From Paragorgia papillata (taxonomy: Eukaryota > Cnidaria > Anthozoa > Scleralcyonacea > Coralliidae), in contig JAWNZC010000280.1 of the NCBI GenBank assembly GCA_035771165.1, positions 62,001 to 126,000 of the forward strand: a DNA stretch of 64,000 nucleotides. The letters run 5' to 3'. A program made the translations under genes and the position numbers. The notes beneath the pieces were generated by a model that was not told where the DNA came from, did no database searches, and saw only the letters and a program-made list of their open reading frames with translations. Shown here one piece after another: positions 51,043-63,062 of this stretch; positions within the stretch are counted from its first letter, which is position 1, and the number at the start of each line of letters is the position of its first letter.

Positions 51043-51309
51043 ACTGCCATTTGCAAGCCACTGTTAGGCTTGCGATTATGTTCACATTTGTTTACATTTG
51101 AAAGTTGAAAGTTTCACCACAAGACATTGAGCATTTAAAAACAAACCAATCAACTTGGGCATCATTTCAAAGAAACCTGTCAAAATGACACTGCAAGTTG
51201 ATTGATTTGTTTTTAAATGTTCAATGTTTTCTGGTGAAACACTGAAACTCATAAACAAATGTGAAAATAATTGCAAGCCTAATGGTGGCTTGCAAATGGC
51301 AGTATTTTT
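51043..51309. mobile_element. 267-bp palindromic MITE
   Basis: TACTGCCATTTGCAAGCCA and its complement at the ends. The arms continue through AGGCTTGC, TTCACATTTGTTTA and AATCAACTTG to the centre. Confidence 0.85.
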
Positions 51310-52391
51310 AAAACTAAAATTATGTAAACAAACTCTTGGTCATGAATGCGCAGTTTGCATTGTAGATCACCTGTAACACTTTGAGGCCTGGACCTCTCCC
51401 TGTGCTGAATAAAATCGTCTGTGAAGACTTCAAAGTGTTAAAACAAAATGCAAAAGTGAGTACTGAATGTCTGAGTACAGACTTGATGTGTGTGCGTCAA
51501 ATGAAATGTTACATTAAATCATTTTCTACATCTAATGCTAATTTGAACATGACATATACTATACAAACATTTTTACTGGCTGCTTCCAAAACATAGCATT
51601 ATAACATGTCCCCAATGAAAGGAACTTGTAAATTCCGATTATCGCACATGTTAATAAAACATCTGGGGCTGGTTGTAGGAAGCCTGTATAGCCACATTTA
51701 TCCACTGAACAGCACTATCAGATACACAACTATTCAGTGGATAAAATTTAAATTAGGTTGTTCAAAGCACGATTAGTGCTGCTCTTTAGCTAGGACTTAT
51801 CAACTAAGCTATCCAGGCTTCATACAACAGGACCCAGATCATCAACAATATTGTGTTCCAAAACAACATTTTACCTGTCATAAATATGCTGTGGCATTCA
51901 AGTGTAATGCACATTACTAACATTTTGCGATTCTACTAGTATTTTAAATAAGACAGTACAACAATACTCAGTATTGTATTGTAGTTTCAACAGATATATT
52001 TCTTCATTTCAATGTTTTCAACATATTCAAGGATTTAAGTTTCCCAACAGTTCACAATAGCTTCTCAACAATTTATCAAAACGTACAATCGAGCGACACT
52101 TAGAAATTAAGTGTTTTATCGCGGGTTTCGCCTTCTTTAGGAAAAACATTTCTTTCTACTTTACTTTTCCGTCCTATAACCTAGCAAACAAGTTAACTTG
52201 ACATCACTTTCGATTTTCGTCAACAAACGGGACACGGCAGCACTGTGCGAGGATAACCGGAAATTGAGGTCAGCGCTCTGAAATACTTCGTGGCATATCG
52301 TTATCAAGGTTTCGTTTTAAAAAGGCCCGGGTAAATTTGGTGTTTTAAATTAACGGGAGTCATCTATAGGATATTAGGACTGGACAAGAAT

Positions 52392-52565
52392 TAAGGGGAG
52401 ATTTCCCACTGGCGAATTTCGTCGCGCGAGGCGACATTGCTATTTAAAATTGAACAGATCGGAATATATTTTTAATTAGTCCCATTCGAGAGATCGTGAG
52501 AGAAAAGTAAAACGTCTCTTCACGCGACAAAATTCGCCAGTGGAAAACCGGCTAAGAGGAGATTT
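52392..52565. mobile_element. ~170-bp MITE
   Basis: CCACTGGCGAATTTCGTCGC on the left and GCGACAAAATTCGCCAGTGG on the right. A fragment of the same family is at 29795-29838. Confidence 0.8.
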
Positions 52566-52675
52566 GGATTGTTCGAACTGACACACGGACATAACATATT
52601 CACTATGTTATTTTTAATGTAATTAGCAATAACTTACATTACAAATCAGTATTTTTTCATGTTTTCCATTTCTAT

Positions 52676-52823
52676 TTAGTATAAACCAACTAGTCAAGTA
52701 TTACAAATGCTGCATCTTGATTGGTTGAGCGAAATTTTCAATGTAATTTAGGGCAGAAAACTTTCCCGAGGTTTCAGTTGTTTCTTGCAATAGTTTGACC
52801 AACTGGTTGGTTTATACTAACTT
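52676..52823. mobile_element. ~148-bp MITE
   Basis: Inverted ends AGTATAAACCAACTAGTCAA and TTGACCAACTGGTTGGTTTA. Confidence 0.7.
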
Positions 52824-53125
52824 CGTTTATAAGTCGTCCTCAGTTCATAGACAACTGGTCTAACTGTTTATATATATATTTTTTCTCCATTTAGAACAGG
52901 TGGATAATTAATCTAAATAAAACTATTATTACATGATATTAATATTTCAGAATATAAGATCTTTTATCTAGATTCTAAGTCGGGTTGAACAACCAGGAAT
53001 AATCATTGTCAATTCAGAGTGTTCATTCTATTCACACACAGTGTATTACTTGACTGCAACCATTTTAAGAAGCTTTGGCCACTGAATGTTAAATTCATCT
53101 TTAATATTTCACTCTTAAAGCTCCG

Positions 53126-54600
53126 TCATGACTTGCACGCCACTGCAGTTGAAACTGTTAATCGTTCATCCCAATTTTCAAAATAGCATTTTTCACCAGC
53201 TTGGACAGTCATTGTTGGTCTCGTCTCGGTGTCTCGTCTGACGACTTCATCATTGTAAGATGATACTTGTTGATCTGCTGGTCCGGCTGGTTAATAGCAA
53301 CACAGTAGCTTGCATTCAATAAACACCACATTTCAAGTCAGTTGCAGTCTAGAACAAGGTAAAATTCTTGTATGAGTATCAAGGTTACGTCAGCAACCAA
53401 TCACAGCGCGTGATTTTCCCGGAAGTAACCCGTGCCATAAAATAAACGACATTAAAACATTTTCACTGCGCTTTAACGAAGAGAAACACTGTACCTTTAA
53501 CTTTGTGGTTCAATAGAAAGAGTGGCTTTTGACGGAAATACCACACCATCCAAAGGAAGACGTAATCTTAATATCAATATTAAAAAATTAATATTGACAA
53601 GTATAATAATTGATAAATTTTGGGGGGGGTGGGGGGGGGGGGTGTTAGTAAATATTTCACAGATAGACGCCATTTTATTTTCAGTTGAACACTGCACTTG
53701 GCTCTAAACTCGATCATATTAGTTTTCTGTTAACATTCAATAATACATTTTGATTGTACTTACTTTCTGGTGCCATCAGACATGTCTAAAGCGGCCACAA
53801 AACCGCTTATGCCAGGGAACCTGACCTGCACCAGTACATTGGTACATTTCACTCTGCAACGAATAAAGAAATCACAATATTAGCTTGATAAGTATAGGTT
53901 AGTGACCGAGGTTAAGGTCACTAACCGACTTAGTTTATTCATGACACAGACGATATTTGTCGTTATTTAACAAAAAAATGGTATTCTAGACGTAGTTTTA
54001 AAGCGATATAGTAGGTCATTTAATATGCAAGGTCAATAACCTATTTATTAACCGCGGCACATCAAAGATAATTTATGCGTGAATAAACTAATTAATAGTT
54101 AACTACTAATCTATTCTCTAGCTATAATATTTAACCAGATATGTGTTACGAGCGCGAGAAAGAGATTGGACCGTGTTTGCTGCAGGACTTAATATTGCAC
54201 AAACAAAGTAAATATAAACCATTGCACCAACCTATAGCGCAATAAGTTATCGTTAACAATCAGTTGACATCCATCCATTGCGTACTTTCAATAACAGTTC
54301 ATATTTCAGCTCTGCGACTAACGTTGGAATTCTCAAATAATATCATTAGCTGTTTTGTCAGACTCATCTGCAATTTAAAGAAAATTTGAATGAATTAAGA
54401 CGCTAACGGACAAATATTTAATTCCCTCTCTCGGATTTAAAATTACAGTATCTTTAATGCATTTTATCAGCAGTTTGACTCTAATGTACTTACAACAAAG
54501 CTTCTGCATTGGTCACCCATACAGCATACGACTAAGGACTCGAACACAGCTAACTCTATCAACAGCTTGTGGTCGATATTCTTGCACCAATGGTCGCGGT
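53126..54600 (-). CDS. putative multi-exon transcript, small or no protein
   Basis: Minus-strand segments with good splice sites: an exon ending at 54494 (TTGTT|GTAAGT), 54323-54367 (acceptor AAATTGCAG), 53764-53853 (acceptor TTCGTTGCAG, donor AAA|GTAAGT), 53495-53566 (donor AAAG|GTACAG) and 53126-53286 (acceptor TTAACCAG). The first three can be read as one short frame (MGDQCRSFVMSLTKQL, then CTGAGQVPWHKRFCGRF, stop). The last two give a frame from an ATG in 53495-53566 ending QQVSSYNDEVVRRDTE and EKCYFENWDERL, stop. No single long frame spans all five. No family recognised. It may be a long non-coding RNA or a gene with a spliced 5' UTR. Confidence 0.3.
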
Positions 54601-54639
54601 ATGAACATGCGCCATCAGTTTAAGCTAAGAGGTTGAAGA

Positions 54640-56100
54640 ACAGCTAGTTGCACTCTAGGGCCATTAGACCAACAGTCTCATTAAGGAATCTGAACATTCT
54701 GGATTTCTGGATGACGTCGTAAAAGTTTCAGTGCATGGTCAGGTGAGGGAGTGTCAGTGTAGCAATTCAGCTGAGTTGCTGTAGTAGACCACAACTCTGG
54801 TTAGCTCGTATTGATCCAGTCAGCAGCATGGTAAAGCTGAAATAAAGCAAGTCTGTTAGCTTCTGTAAAAAGTCTCGCGAGGTAGTCTCAGTCTGGCTAG
54901 GTCTGGAATCAAGGCTGCTGGGAGAACGACGAACAGGCGTCATCATCAAGTTGTTACGGACAAAGCTCAGCAGAAGATACGTTGCCAGAGGGAACAGAGA
55001 GACATTGCCATCCTGAAGTGAAGGTCAACTGTGGTTTGTAATAACTTTCGTTTGTTCGTATGGACACCATCATTGTCTAAACTGGGGATATCCAAGTATA
55101 GCCAGTTGCATTCTAGGCTCATCAGCGCCATTTGAAAGTCTCAAGATTCTGGATGTGTTTCATCATGTGGGTAGTTCCACGCGAGAGCACAGAAATTGAA
55201 TTGAAGTACACCAAATTTCGACTGCGATAGACGTTTCCACTGCCAAGGGACAGCTCCAAGTTTTAAAGACATTCCAGTACAAATATATTAGTTAATTGTA
55301 AAAGCCATATTTTTTTTTATCCAATAAGCACTATTTTTTTTTAATTTTTTGTATTAATCTTTTGTATTTATATCTTTTGTATTTATTTATTTTTTTGTAT
55401 TTTTTAATTTTTTTTTCATTTTTTAGTATTTTTTTTGTTGTTTTCTCTTTAGTCACTTCATATTCTTTTTTTTTCTTTTTTTTTTTCCTCTTTTTTTTGG
55501 GTTATTTCCTTTTCCTAGTGCTTTTCTTAAAACATATTCCTACTCATTTACAACATGAAGACATTTACACGAAGTCTTATTTCCACACGACACCAGAAAA
55601 TGTTCTATTCCAGTTATCAAACGCGTATCATTGTTTGAGTACAAAAAGCAACCAGGTTTGGTTTTCACAGTAAACTAAGAAGAACTTTCTGTTTAGAATA
55701 ATGCAACGCAATTTCATTTTATTTTCACAAACACAAGTAGACGGTCATTTGATGCTGGAAATGCCGGAATAATAAAATATGGTTTACAATTAAAAAATAA
55801 CTTCAATTTCTGGCACTATTAACTAGAACTTCATTTGGTGTCGTGTAACATTGGTAGTGGCTTTCTTACATGCATTTCCCTCGCACATGCAATGCAATAT
55901 TCTTTTAATATCGACGTTCATTGCGTGCGAGAAACTTGCAAGATCAAGCGTATATGGCTAGCAACATGCTTTCGACAACAAAACTGTTGTATCGAAGACT
56001 GCAGTACTGCTTCCATGTGCTACGTTTTAAAACTACATAATATAAGACTAGCCATTTTTTTTATTTTTTAAAATTTTTTAAATCTTTTTTCTAACTGGCG
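54640..56100. other. no gene seen; T-rich block
   Basis: Two weakly similar stretches (about 54640-54740 and 55090-55200, sharing AGTTGCA-TCTAGG and ATTCTGGAT). Then a pyrimidine/T-rich block at 55310-55530 whose open frame is only poly-Phe/Leu. Confidence 0.4.
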
Positions 56101-56106
56101 CCAGTG

Positions 56107-57640
56107 ACACTATTCTTAAACTTACAACTTTGGCATTTCAATAGCTCAATGATTAAAACATGCATTACTGGATGATGATGAAATATGTAACCTTCGCCTA
56201 CCAACCGATTTTCAGTGACCGGGCTCAATGGTTAGGGCATGTTACTGGATTCCGATGGTGAGAAGATTACAGATTGTTTAATGTGTGACCTTCGCTTAAC
56301 GACTTTCGGATGATGGTGAACAGAAGATTACAGATGGTGAAATATGTAACCTTCGCCTACCATATGATTTTCAGTGGCTCAAGGGTTAGAGCATGTTACT
56401 GGATAATGGTAATGAGAAGATTACAGATTGTTTAATGTGGGACCTTCACTTACCGACTTTCGGATGATGGTGAACAGAAGATTACAGATGGTGAAATATG
56501 CAACCTTCGCGTACCATATGATTTGCAGTAGATCAATGAGTTAAAGAGTTGAAAGACAAAACTTTTGCTTGGTTCCGTTTAAAAAGACAAAACTTTTGTT
56601 TGGTTCCGTTTAAAAAGACAAACCTTTTTGTTTGGTTCCGTTTAAAACGTTTTTATGTTTGCATCACATGTTTGAGTGGAAAACCAGCAAACATTTGAAA
56701 GTTCGTTTTGGTATTTCAGTAGCTCAATGGTTAGAGCATGCATTACTGGATGATGGTGGACAGAAGATTACAGATGGTGAAATATGTAACCTTCGCCTAC
56801 CATATGATTTTCAGTGGCTCAATGGTTAGAGCATGTTACTGGATAATGGTAATGAGAAGATTACAGATTGTTTAATGTGGGACCTTCACTTACCGACTTT
56901 CGGATGATGGTGAACAGAAGATTACAGATGGTGAAATATGCAACCTTCGCGTACCATATGATTTGCAGTAGATCAATGAGTTAAAGAGTTGAAAGACAAA
57001 ACTTTTGCTTGGTTCCGTTTAAAAAGACAAAACTTTTGTTTGGTTCCGTTTAAAAAGACAAACCTTTTTGTTTGGTTCCGTTTAAAACGTTTTTATGTTT
57101 GCATCACATGTTTGAGTGGAAAACCAGCAAACATTTGAAAGTTCGTTTTGGTATTTCAGTAGCTCAATGGTTAGAGCATGCATTACTGGATGATGGTGGA
57201 CAGAAGATTACAGATGGTGAAATATGTAACCTTCGCCTACCATATGATTTTCAGTGGCTCAATGGTTAGAGCATGTTACTGGATAATGGTAATGAGAAGA
57301 TTACAGATTGTTTAATGTGCGACCTTCACTTACCGACTTTCGGATGATGGTGAACAGAAGATTACAGATGGTGAAATATGCAACCTTGGCGTACCATATG
57401 ATTTTCAGTAGATCAATAAGTTAAAGAGTTGAAAGACAAAACTTTTGCTTGGTTCCGTTTAAAACGTTTTTATGTTTGCATCACATGTTTGAGTGGAAAA
57501 CCAGCAAACATTTGAAAGTTCCTTTTGCTATTTCAGTAGCTCAATGGTTAGAGCATGTTACTGGATGGTGAGAAGATTACAGATCGTTTAATGTGTAACC
57601 TTACCGTAGCAACCGATTTTCAAAATGCTAAAACGTGGCG
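56107..57640 (+). repeat. 440-bp tandem repeat with tRNA-like segments
   Basis: Two complete units with period 440 (for example 56632 and 57072) and partial units on both sides. Each unit contains two or three copies of GTAGCTCAATGGTTAGAGCATG, an A-box-like tRNA segment, followed by ACTGGAT, GAAGATTACAGAT and AACCTTCGCCTACC. A triplet of AGACAAAACTTTTG-TTGGTTCCG units is also present. The matching 65-codon frames are a by-product of the repeat. Confidence 0.85.
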
Positions 57641-57879
57641 GATTATTTCAGTTCAACATATTTACCATATTTACCAGTAACTAGGCATTGACATCAAAAG
57701 CTTCTCGTAAAACAAACCATTGACGAAACTGCAAGGAAGACTGATGCGAAACATTTTGCATATATACCAGGACCTATATAGAATAATCAACTTCAAAAAA
57801 GAATATTAACTGATACTTTCACATCTAAATATTTACTTTTAGGTTATTGACTGAATCCAAGTGTCTGGATCATGTCATA

Positions 57880-59645
57880 GTGATGGCTTCTACCAGTGGC
57901 CAAAGCAGCGAATGTGAACGTGCTTGCCAGTGACGGAAAGAGAAAACAATTTTGATCTAGTGACCAGCCAATGTCTCGTAGACACAATTGCCATAGGTAA
58001 ACCACAGCACAACAATATGACTACGGTACACCTTGAAGCTGACTTGTTAATGACAATAAAAAAAAACAACCCAGAAGAGCGACAAACTGGTGAAGACGTG
58101 AAGTGTTAGCCTTGTATAGTCGTAAAATACGTCGTTGTATCACAACGTTGAAAGCTCAAGCAAAACAAAATCTACAGATTCTATTTCGAGCCTTGAAACT
58201 GAAGAAAGAGCCTTTAAAACTATCTTCCCCCATGTAAACAATGTTGTCAGTGATCTATAAGAAAATGGGCAGCAAGCAACCAATCTACCTGATGCAGGAA
58301 AGAGAAACTATTTCACAGCTTGCAACCACCCGTGTGTCTTTTCTCAACATCATCATGAATGGCCAGTGAGGAAAAATTCCTCATTACCGAGGAAAACATC
58401 AGATACCAAGAGGATACATTCGCTGGTTTACACCCGGACCTCCCAGTTCGTCTGCATCGTAAGCTTGCCCTCCTGGATCTCATATGCATTGACATTACAT
58501 TAATTATTTAGACAATGACTTGTCATTTTTATTTCACTGAGAAAACGAGAGCAGTTCAGTTTGGAGGAAGTGATGAAAGAAATAAAGTTCAACAATTGTG
58601 ACTTCCTCCAGACGAAGCAACCCCAGAAAAGGGTTTAAAGCATATTTTTTTACTCATGTCTTACATGAATATATGGGACACATCCCTGTCTCAGTTGGAC
58701 CGGACTTTAACTCAACGTACTTGAAGCAGTTGAAACTGTTCTTGGAAGAAATGCAGCACTATTCAACGAATCACTCCATGGTTGAAGACTGCTCGGGATC
58801 GGCCACAACATGGGTGTTTCTGTCTCATCTCCATAAGTTCAAAAAACTAAGGCCATATTATCGGTCATAAATTGTTTAATTTGTTTCAGATCACGGCCAT
58901 CACCATCATCTTCATTCAATATTTATAATCCAAGACGTTTGTGATTTGTAGTGTAGTGCGCTCTACAGGTCCTTCATCTTCGTCGAGCTGTGTATATGCA
59001 CATCATACCTTCCAAACCTTGGGAGATCTTCACAGTGATCCGAGCTGCAATAGACCTTAAATAATTTGATTCATTTATGTATGTATGTGTGTGCAATGTA
59101 TTATTTTCATTTTTTAACTAGTTGCGATGGTTTCATTTTGTTTACCAATTGAAAAAGTTTCATCATCAATTAACTCAGTTTGTTCCAACATGTCCTTGGT
59201 AATGGGTGTTCCCTCTGGTGGAGCCAGGAATCAAAGTATTCTGAATGGTACCATTCATACGGTGTCATCCACAACAATACAAGAATGGTGCTTTCCAGTC
59301 TAAGATGTCTAAAGATGTTATTGTATATCAGACACATCCCTGCCTCAGTAGGACTGGAATTTAACTCAACGTACTTCAAGCAGTTCTTGCAAGAAATGCA
59401 GCATGATTCACGGCATGGTTGAAGACTCATCGGGGCCCTTGCCAACGGTCACAACATGGATGCGTTTCTTTCCAATCTCTATAGGTTCATTTCACTGAGA
59501 AAACAGCAGCAGTTCGGTTTGGAGGAGATGATGAAAGGAGTAAAAGTGAAGGATTGCGAGTTTCAGACAAAGCAATTGGAGGATCTATCATGGCGGGGTT
59601 TTATTAAATATATATATGGGGAAAAAATGAATGTATCATGATGTA
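57880..59645 (+). pseudogene. duplicated, broken exons of an unknown protein
   Basis: Two related coding-like blocks occur twice in the same order of magnitude of divergence. Near 58679 the frame reads HIPVSVGPDFNSTYLKQ and EEMQHYS; near 59335 HIPASVGLEFNSTYFKQFLQ and EMQHDS. Near 58535 a nucleotide match and near 59480 the frame SLRKQQQFGLEEMMKG, VKVKDCEFQTKQLEDLSW, then GFIKYIYG. Stops and shifts separate the pieces. The second set runs directly into the 165-bp exon repeat (59640-59800) shared with the BEN region, so both probably come from one multi-exon gene family. I do not recognise the protein. Confidence 0.4.
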
Positions 59646-59800
59646 AAGCTAATGAGCGCACGCTAAATAGTTCATTGCAACTTGTTTGTTCTTCTACCAG
59701 TGAAGTTCCTATTGAGGGATTATCTTTAAGAGAAAGGCTTAAAATATTTCTAATATTTTATGGACACGGTAGTGCGTTAGTAGAAGAACAAGAAACTTGC
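59640..59800 (+). pseudogene. exon copy shared with 62433-62600
   Basis: About 160 bp nearly identical to 62433-62600. It encodes SSTSEVPIEGLSLRERLKIF, then LIFYGHGSALVEEQETC, and is cut off exactly where the PLE begins. Confidence 0.7.
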
Positions 59801-61065
59801 TAAATGATTCCATTGTTCATGGTCACCTGAAAAGGTTATCGTGCAACAAAACGAGCCTTGATGGTGAACATTACCAACAGATTAGTGGAGTAGCAATGGG
59901 TACCAAAATGGGCCCTAGCTACGCAAACTTATTTGTTGGTTATGTTGAAAAACAAATATTTGAACGATACACTGGACCCTTTCCTGATCTCTTTAAGAGA
60001 TACATAGATGATTGTTTCGGAACAGCATCGTGCTCACGTGTGAATTTAGAGAGATTTACTAATTATGTTAATGATTTCCATCCAGCTCTCAAATTCACAT
60101 GGGAAATCAGTGAAACCTGTGTGTCGTTCCTGGATATCTTGATATCGATTAGTGATAATGCGCTCATGACTTCTGTCTCTTACAAGCCGACCGATTCACA
60201 TAGTTACCTTTTATTTTCATCCTCTCATCCCAAACACACTAAACAATCCAATCCATACTCTCAATTTCTGCGACTTCGACGCCTATGCAGTGATGACAAA
60301 GACTTTGAGACCAAATGTTTGGAAATGAGATCCTTTTTTGTCCAGCGTGGCCATCCCACCCACTTGTTAGACACTGCTATTAACAAAGCATCTAGTATTC
60401 CTCGTCCTGACACTTTAAAACAACCTTTAGAAAGAGTTTCTGATAATAAAATATTATTAGTTCTCACATTTCATCCTTTCAACTACAAAGTTAAGGATAT
60501 CATTAGCCGCAATTTTCATATCCTAAAGAATGATCCTGAAACGTCAGCTGTTTTCACCGATAACTCTTTAATCTCTTTTCGGCGTAATAAAAATATTCGT
60601 GATGGTTTAGTGCGTAGCGCCCTTAGAAAAAATCTACTGGCACCTGCGGGTACCTTTTCTTGTTCCCGTACCCGTTGTTACACGTGTTCCTTTCTTAACT
60701 CCGCTACATGTATTTCGGGACCTAAATCTAATTTTGTTATTCAGCATAATTTTACTTGCATCTCTTCCAACATCATTTACTGTATTTCTTGCAATAAATG
60801 TTGCATGCTTTACATCGGTGAAACTGGCAGACGTATATCTGACAGGTTTGCTGAACGTCTTCGTTCCGTGAGGAACAGTGATGTTGACAAGCCTGTTGCC
60901 CGACATTTCAATAGTGCCAACCATTGTATTTCAGACATGAACGTTTGTGCCATCTCACCCATTTCTGGCGGTAATGTCAGCCGCAAAAGACTAGAAAAGT
61001 GTCTCATTTTCAAAATTGGTACCATTCATCCTCACGGACTCAACGAACGTTTTTCTTTTATTTAA
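59801..61065 (+). CDS. Penelope-like element: RT (partial) and GIY-YIG endonuclease
   Basis: A 422-codon ORF without breaks. Residues 31-50 (GVAMGTKMGPSYANLFVGYV) and the catalytic RYIDDCFG (68-75) are RT blocks B and C of PLE reverse transcriptase. FLDILIS and KPTDSHSYL follow. A cysteine-rich linker (CSRTRCYTCSF, near 295) precedes the nuclease from about 325: IIYCISCNKCCMLYIGETGR, then R-I-S-D-R-F-A-E, HFN-x-x-N-H and a final KLEK/KIGT-type end. RT blocks before B (fingers and first aspartate) are missing and a stop abuts the start, so this is a 5'-truncated insertion. Its nuclease half is intact. It interrupts an exon copy after GAAACTTGC. Confidence 0.9.
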
Positions 61066-61520
61066 CACCTCTGAAGATGTTGTTTCTGTTCAGCAAGGGC
61101 GGACATGAACAGCGTTTTCACTTTATTAATTTATCTATTTTTACTCTCGCTCATCCTCTTTACACCCCCTCCTTTTTACTCATCGACGATATGAATAGCA
61201 AATGTCTTTCGCATCTTATTATCTATTTGTTATTGTTATTTTGCTTTGATTGGCTAATTTTTCGCATCTCATTATCAATTTGTTATTGTCATAAATAAAG
61301 TTAGTTTACTCTGGTTTCCTTCTGTCTTAACACTGGATATTGATATAACACTGGATACTGGATATTGTCCTTACTGGACATCTAGGGAGAACAGTTTAGA
61401 TACGACTGATAGGGTTATCAGTCATATCTAAACAAAATTAATCATATCTAAATAAAGTTAGTTTACTCTGGTTTCCTTAAGTAGTAACACCGGACCAGTG
61501 AGAGATGGTTCTTACTGGAC
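61066..61520 (+). mobile_element. PLE 3' flank with direct repeats
   Basis: AATAAAGTTAGTTTACTCTG and GTTTCCTT occur at about 61285 and again at 61455. CTGGATATTG words repeat between. The right end of the PLE was not fixed. Confidence 0.5.
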
Positions 61521-61527
61521 CTGAATG

Positions 61528-62060
61528 AATGAATGAATGAATAACTTTATTTGAGTGTCAATGTATTTAGCTATATATACAGCTAATTGGGGACACTATT
61601 GATAAGTTTTAGACTAAAATAGGATTTATACTACGAGATCAAAATTTCTCTATTTTTACAATAATTTACCTATTAAAACTATTAAGAATATTTCTTAAAA
61701 TACACCTATATACAATATGATAAATAAAAAAATAAATAGATCAATATAAATAAAATAACAATAAAAATTAAGTTGAACATAAAATACAATTTCTGCAGTT
61801 ATTATCGAGTATGCTTTCTAAGTCCTGTTTTCTAATATTCCTTTTAAAAGATTCTAAACTAGGTTTCTCTTTATCTTCTTTGGTTAATTTAGACCATATA
61901 TAAGGGCCATAATATCTTAAAGAATGTTTACCGTATTTAACTGTACTGTATCGCGGTATGTTAAAATCTGCATTTCGCAGTTTGTAATGATTAATATTTT
62001 TTATGAATATTTCATTTAAGTGAACAGGACTTAAATTGTTCTTAATTTTGTTCTTAATTC
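61528..62060 (-). pseudogene. LINE ORF2 C-terminus and 3' tail
   Basis: The minus strand reads NNLSPVHLNEIFIKNINHYK, LRNADFNIPRYSTVKYGKHS, LRYYGPYIWSKLTKEDKEK and PSLESFKRNIRK, and stops near 61780. The Y-x-L-R-N...S-x-R-Y-x-G-P-x-x-W-x-x-L...S-L-x-x-F-K order is the extreme C-terminus of non-LTR retrotransposon RT proteins. A short 3' UTR ends in a (TTCA)n tail at 61528-61543. It is flanked by 38-bp direct repeats (61382 and 62060). Everything upstream is lost. Confidence 0.8.
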
Positions 62061-62298
62061 TAGGGAGAACAGTTTAGATACGACTGATAGGGTTATCCAG
62101 TATAAAATAAAGTTTACTTTAAAATAGTAAAGTGCTTCGTAGGCAGTGTTTTAGATAGAGCAAAGTGAAAAGGTGGTAAACTGCTGAGATTAGTCATGAT
62201 AACGAAATACTGATGTTTCAAGCAGAGCCCTTCATCAGAGTAACAAGTTTAGTTTAGCTTTCATTAATGTTTTGATGTTCTTTCTTTCCCATTTAGGA

Positions 62299-62436
62299 AC
62301 CCGAAATAAGCAGCAACTTGACCCTGAAAGGGTGAGTCGAATCCGCAGCTATATCTTCGACATGTTCCCGACCTCACCGCAAGAAGATGATAAAGTGTGG
62401 AGGGATGATAAAGAAAGATGGAAATGTCACCTATAA
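62299..62436 (+). pseudogene. BEN domain exon, C-terminal half
   Basis: Acceptor CCCATTTAG, then in phase 1 TRNKQQLDPERVSRIRSYIF, DMFPTSPQEDDKVWRDD. The K-x-x-L-D-P-x-[RK]-V-x-x-I...F-P...W pattern is the second half of a BEN domain, a DNA- or protein-binding fold of chromatin factors. The end of the domain (C-x-x-A-I-x-x-x-x-R) is missing; after VWRDD the frame runs into a segment shared with 63118 and 63561 and stops. The first half of the domain lies downstream at 63190, so exon order is scrambled. Confidence 0.65.
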
Positions 62437-62459
62437 TGATCTAAAGCTAATGAGCGCAC

Positions 62460-62661
62460 ACTAAATAGTTCATTGCAAGTCGTTTGTTCTTCTACCAGTG
62501 AAGTTCCTATTGAGGGATTATCTTTAAGAGAAAGGCTTAAAATATTTCTAATATTTTATGGACACAGTAGTGCGTTAGTAAAAGAACAAGAAACTTGCGC
62601 GTCTTCTTCAAACTCGAACGGCGAATCTCAAGAAATTGCGTTGGATGCATCCACACCCTGA
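62460..62661 (+). CDS. terminal exon of the BEN-associated gene family
   Basis: A possible acceptor (ACTAAATAG) opens a frame reading SSTSEVPIEGLSLRERLKIF, LIFYGHSSALVKEQETC, then a Ser/Asn-rich end, SNGESQEIALDASTP and stop. The first 165 bp are duplicated at 59640. It probably encodes the C-terminus of the same family as the BEN exons. No known domain seen. Confidence 0.45.
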
Positions 62662-63062
62662 GGCGAGTTGTATAATAATACTTTTCCATATAAATGTAAA
62701 ATGTAAATGTCTTTATTCCATTGATAAACTTACATACCAATGCTTACAATATTTTTACTACAGGTGTATGTACCTCAAAACATATTACTTTTTGAATAAA
62801 ATCTGAAGAAAAAATATTTCTTCGGAGAGAAGGAACAGGAGGAAAGAAAGGAATTCGAAGATAATTTCCAGCAGCTTTTTCGTGCTGCGTTCGAAAGAGA
62901 GCAAACGCATGGGGAAGGGCAAGAGGGACATTCCGGATAATTTAAATGTAAAAAAGTCGATAATCTATCTTGGAGGGGGCTGATAAAACATATATACAGC
63001 ACAAAGAAATCTATAACGTGTAAATGTGACAGGAACAAACCATAGCCAACAGCGCAAGCCAT

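Noticed and set aside
55362..55673. 103-codon hydrophobic ORF
   Set aside because: Poly-T tract giving Phe/Leu runs; no gene context.
56632..57269. Two identical 65-codon ORFs
   Set aside because: They are one frame of the 440-bp tandem repeat and run through the tRNA-like segment.
62205..62245. Hammerhead-like CTCTGATGAAGGGCTC on the minus strand, also at 15362-15378
   Set aside because: CTGATGA and GAAA are present in the first, but no stem I closes it; the second lacks GAAA. Probably decayed PLE ends.
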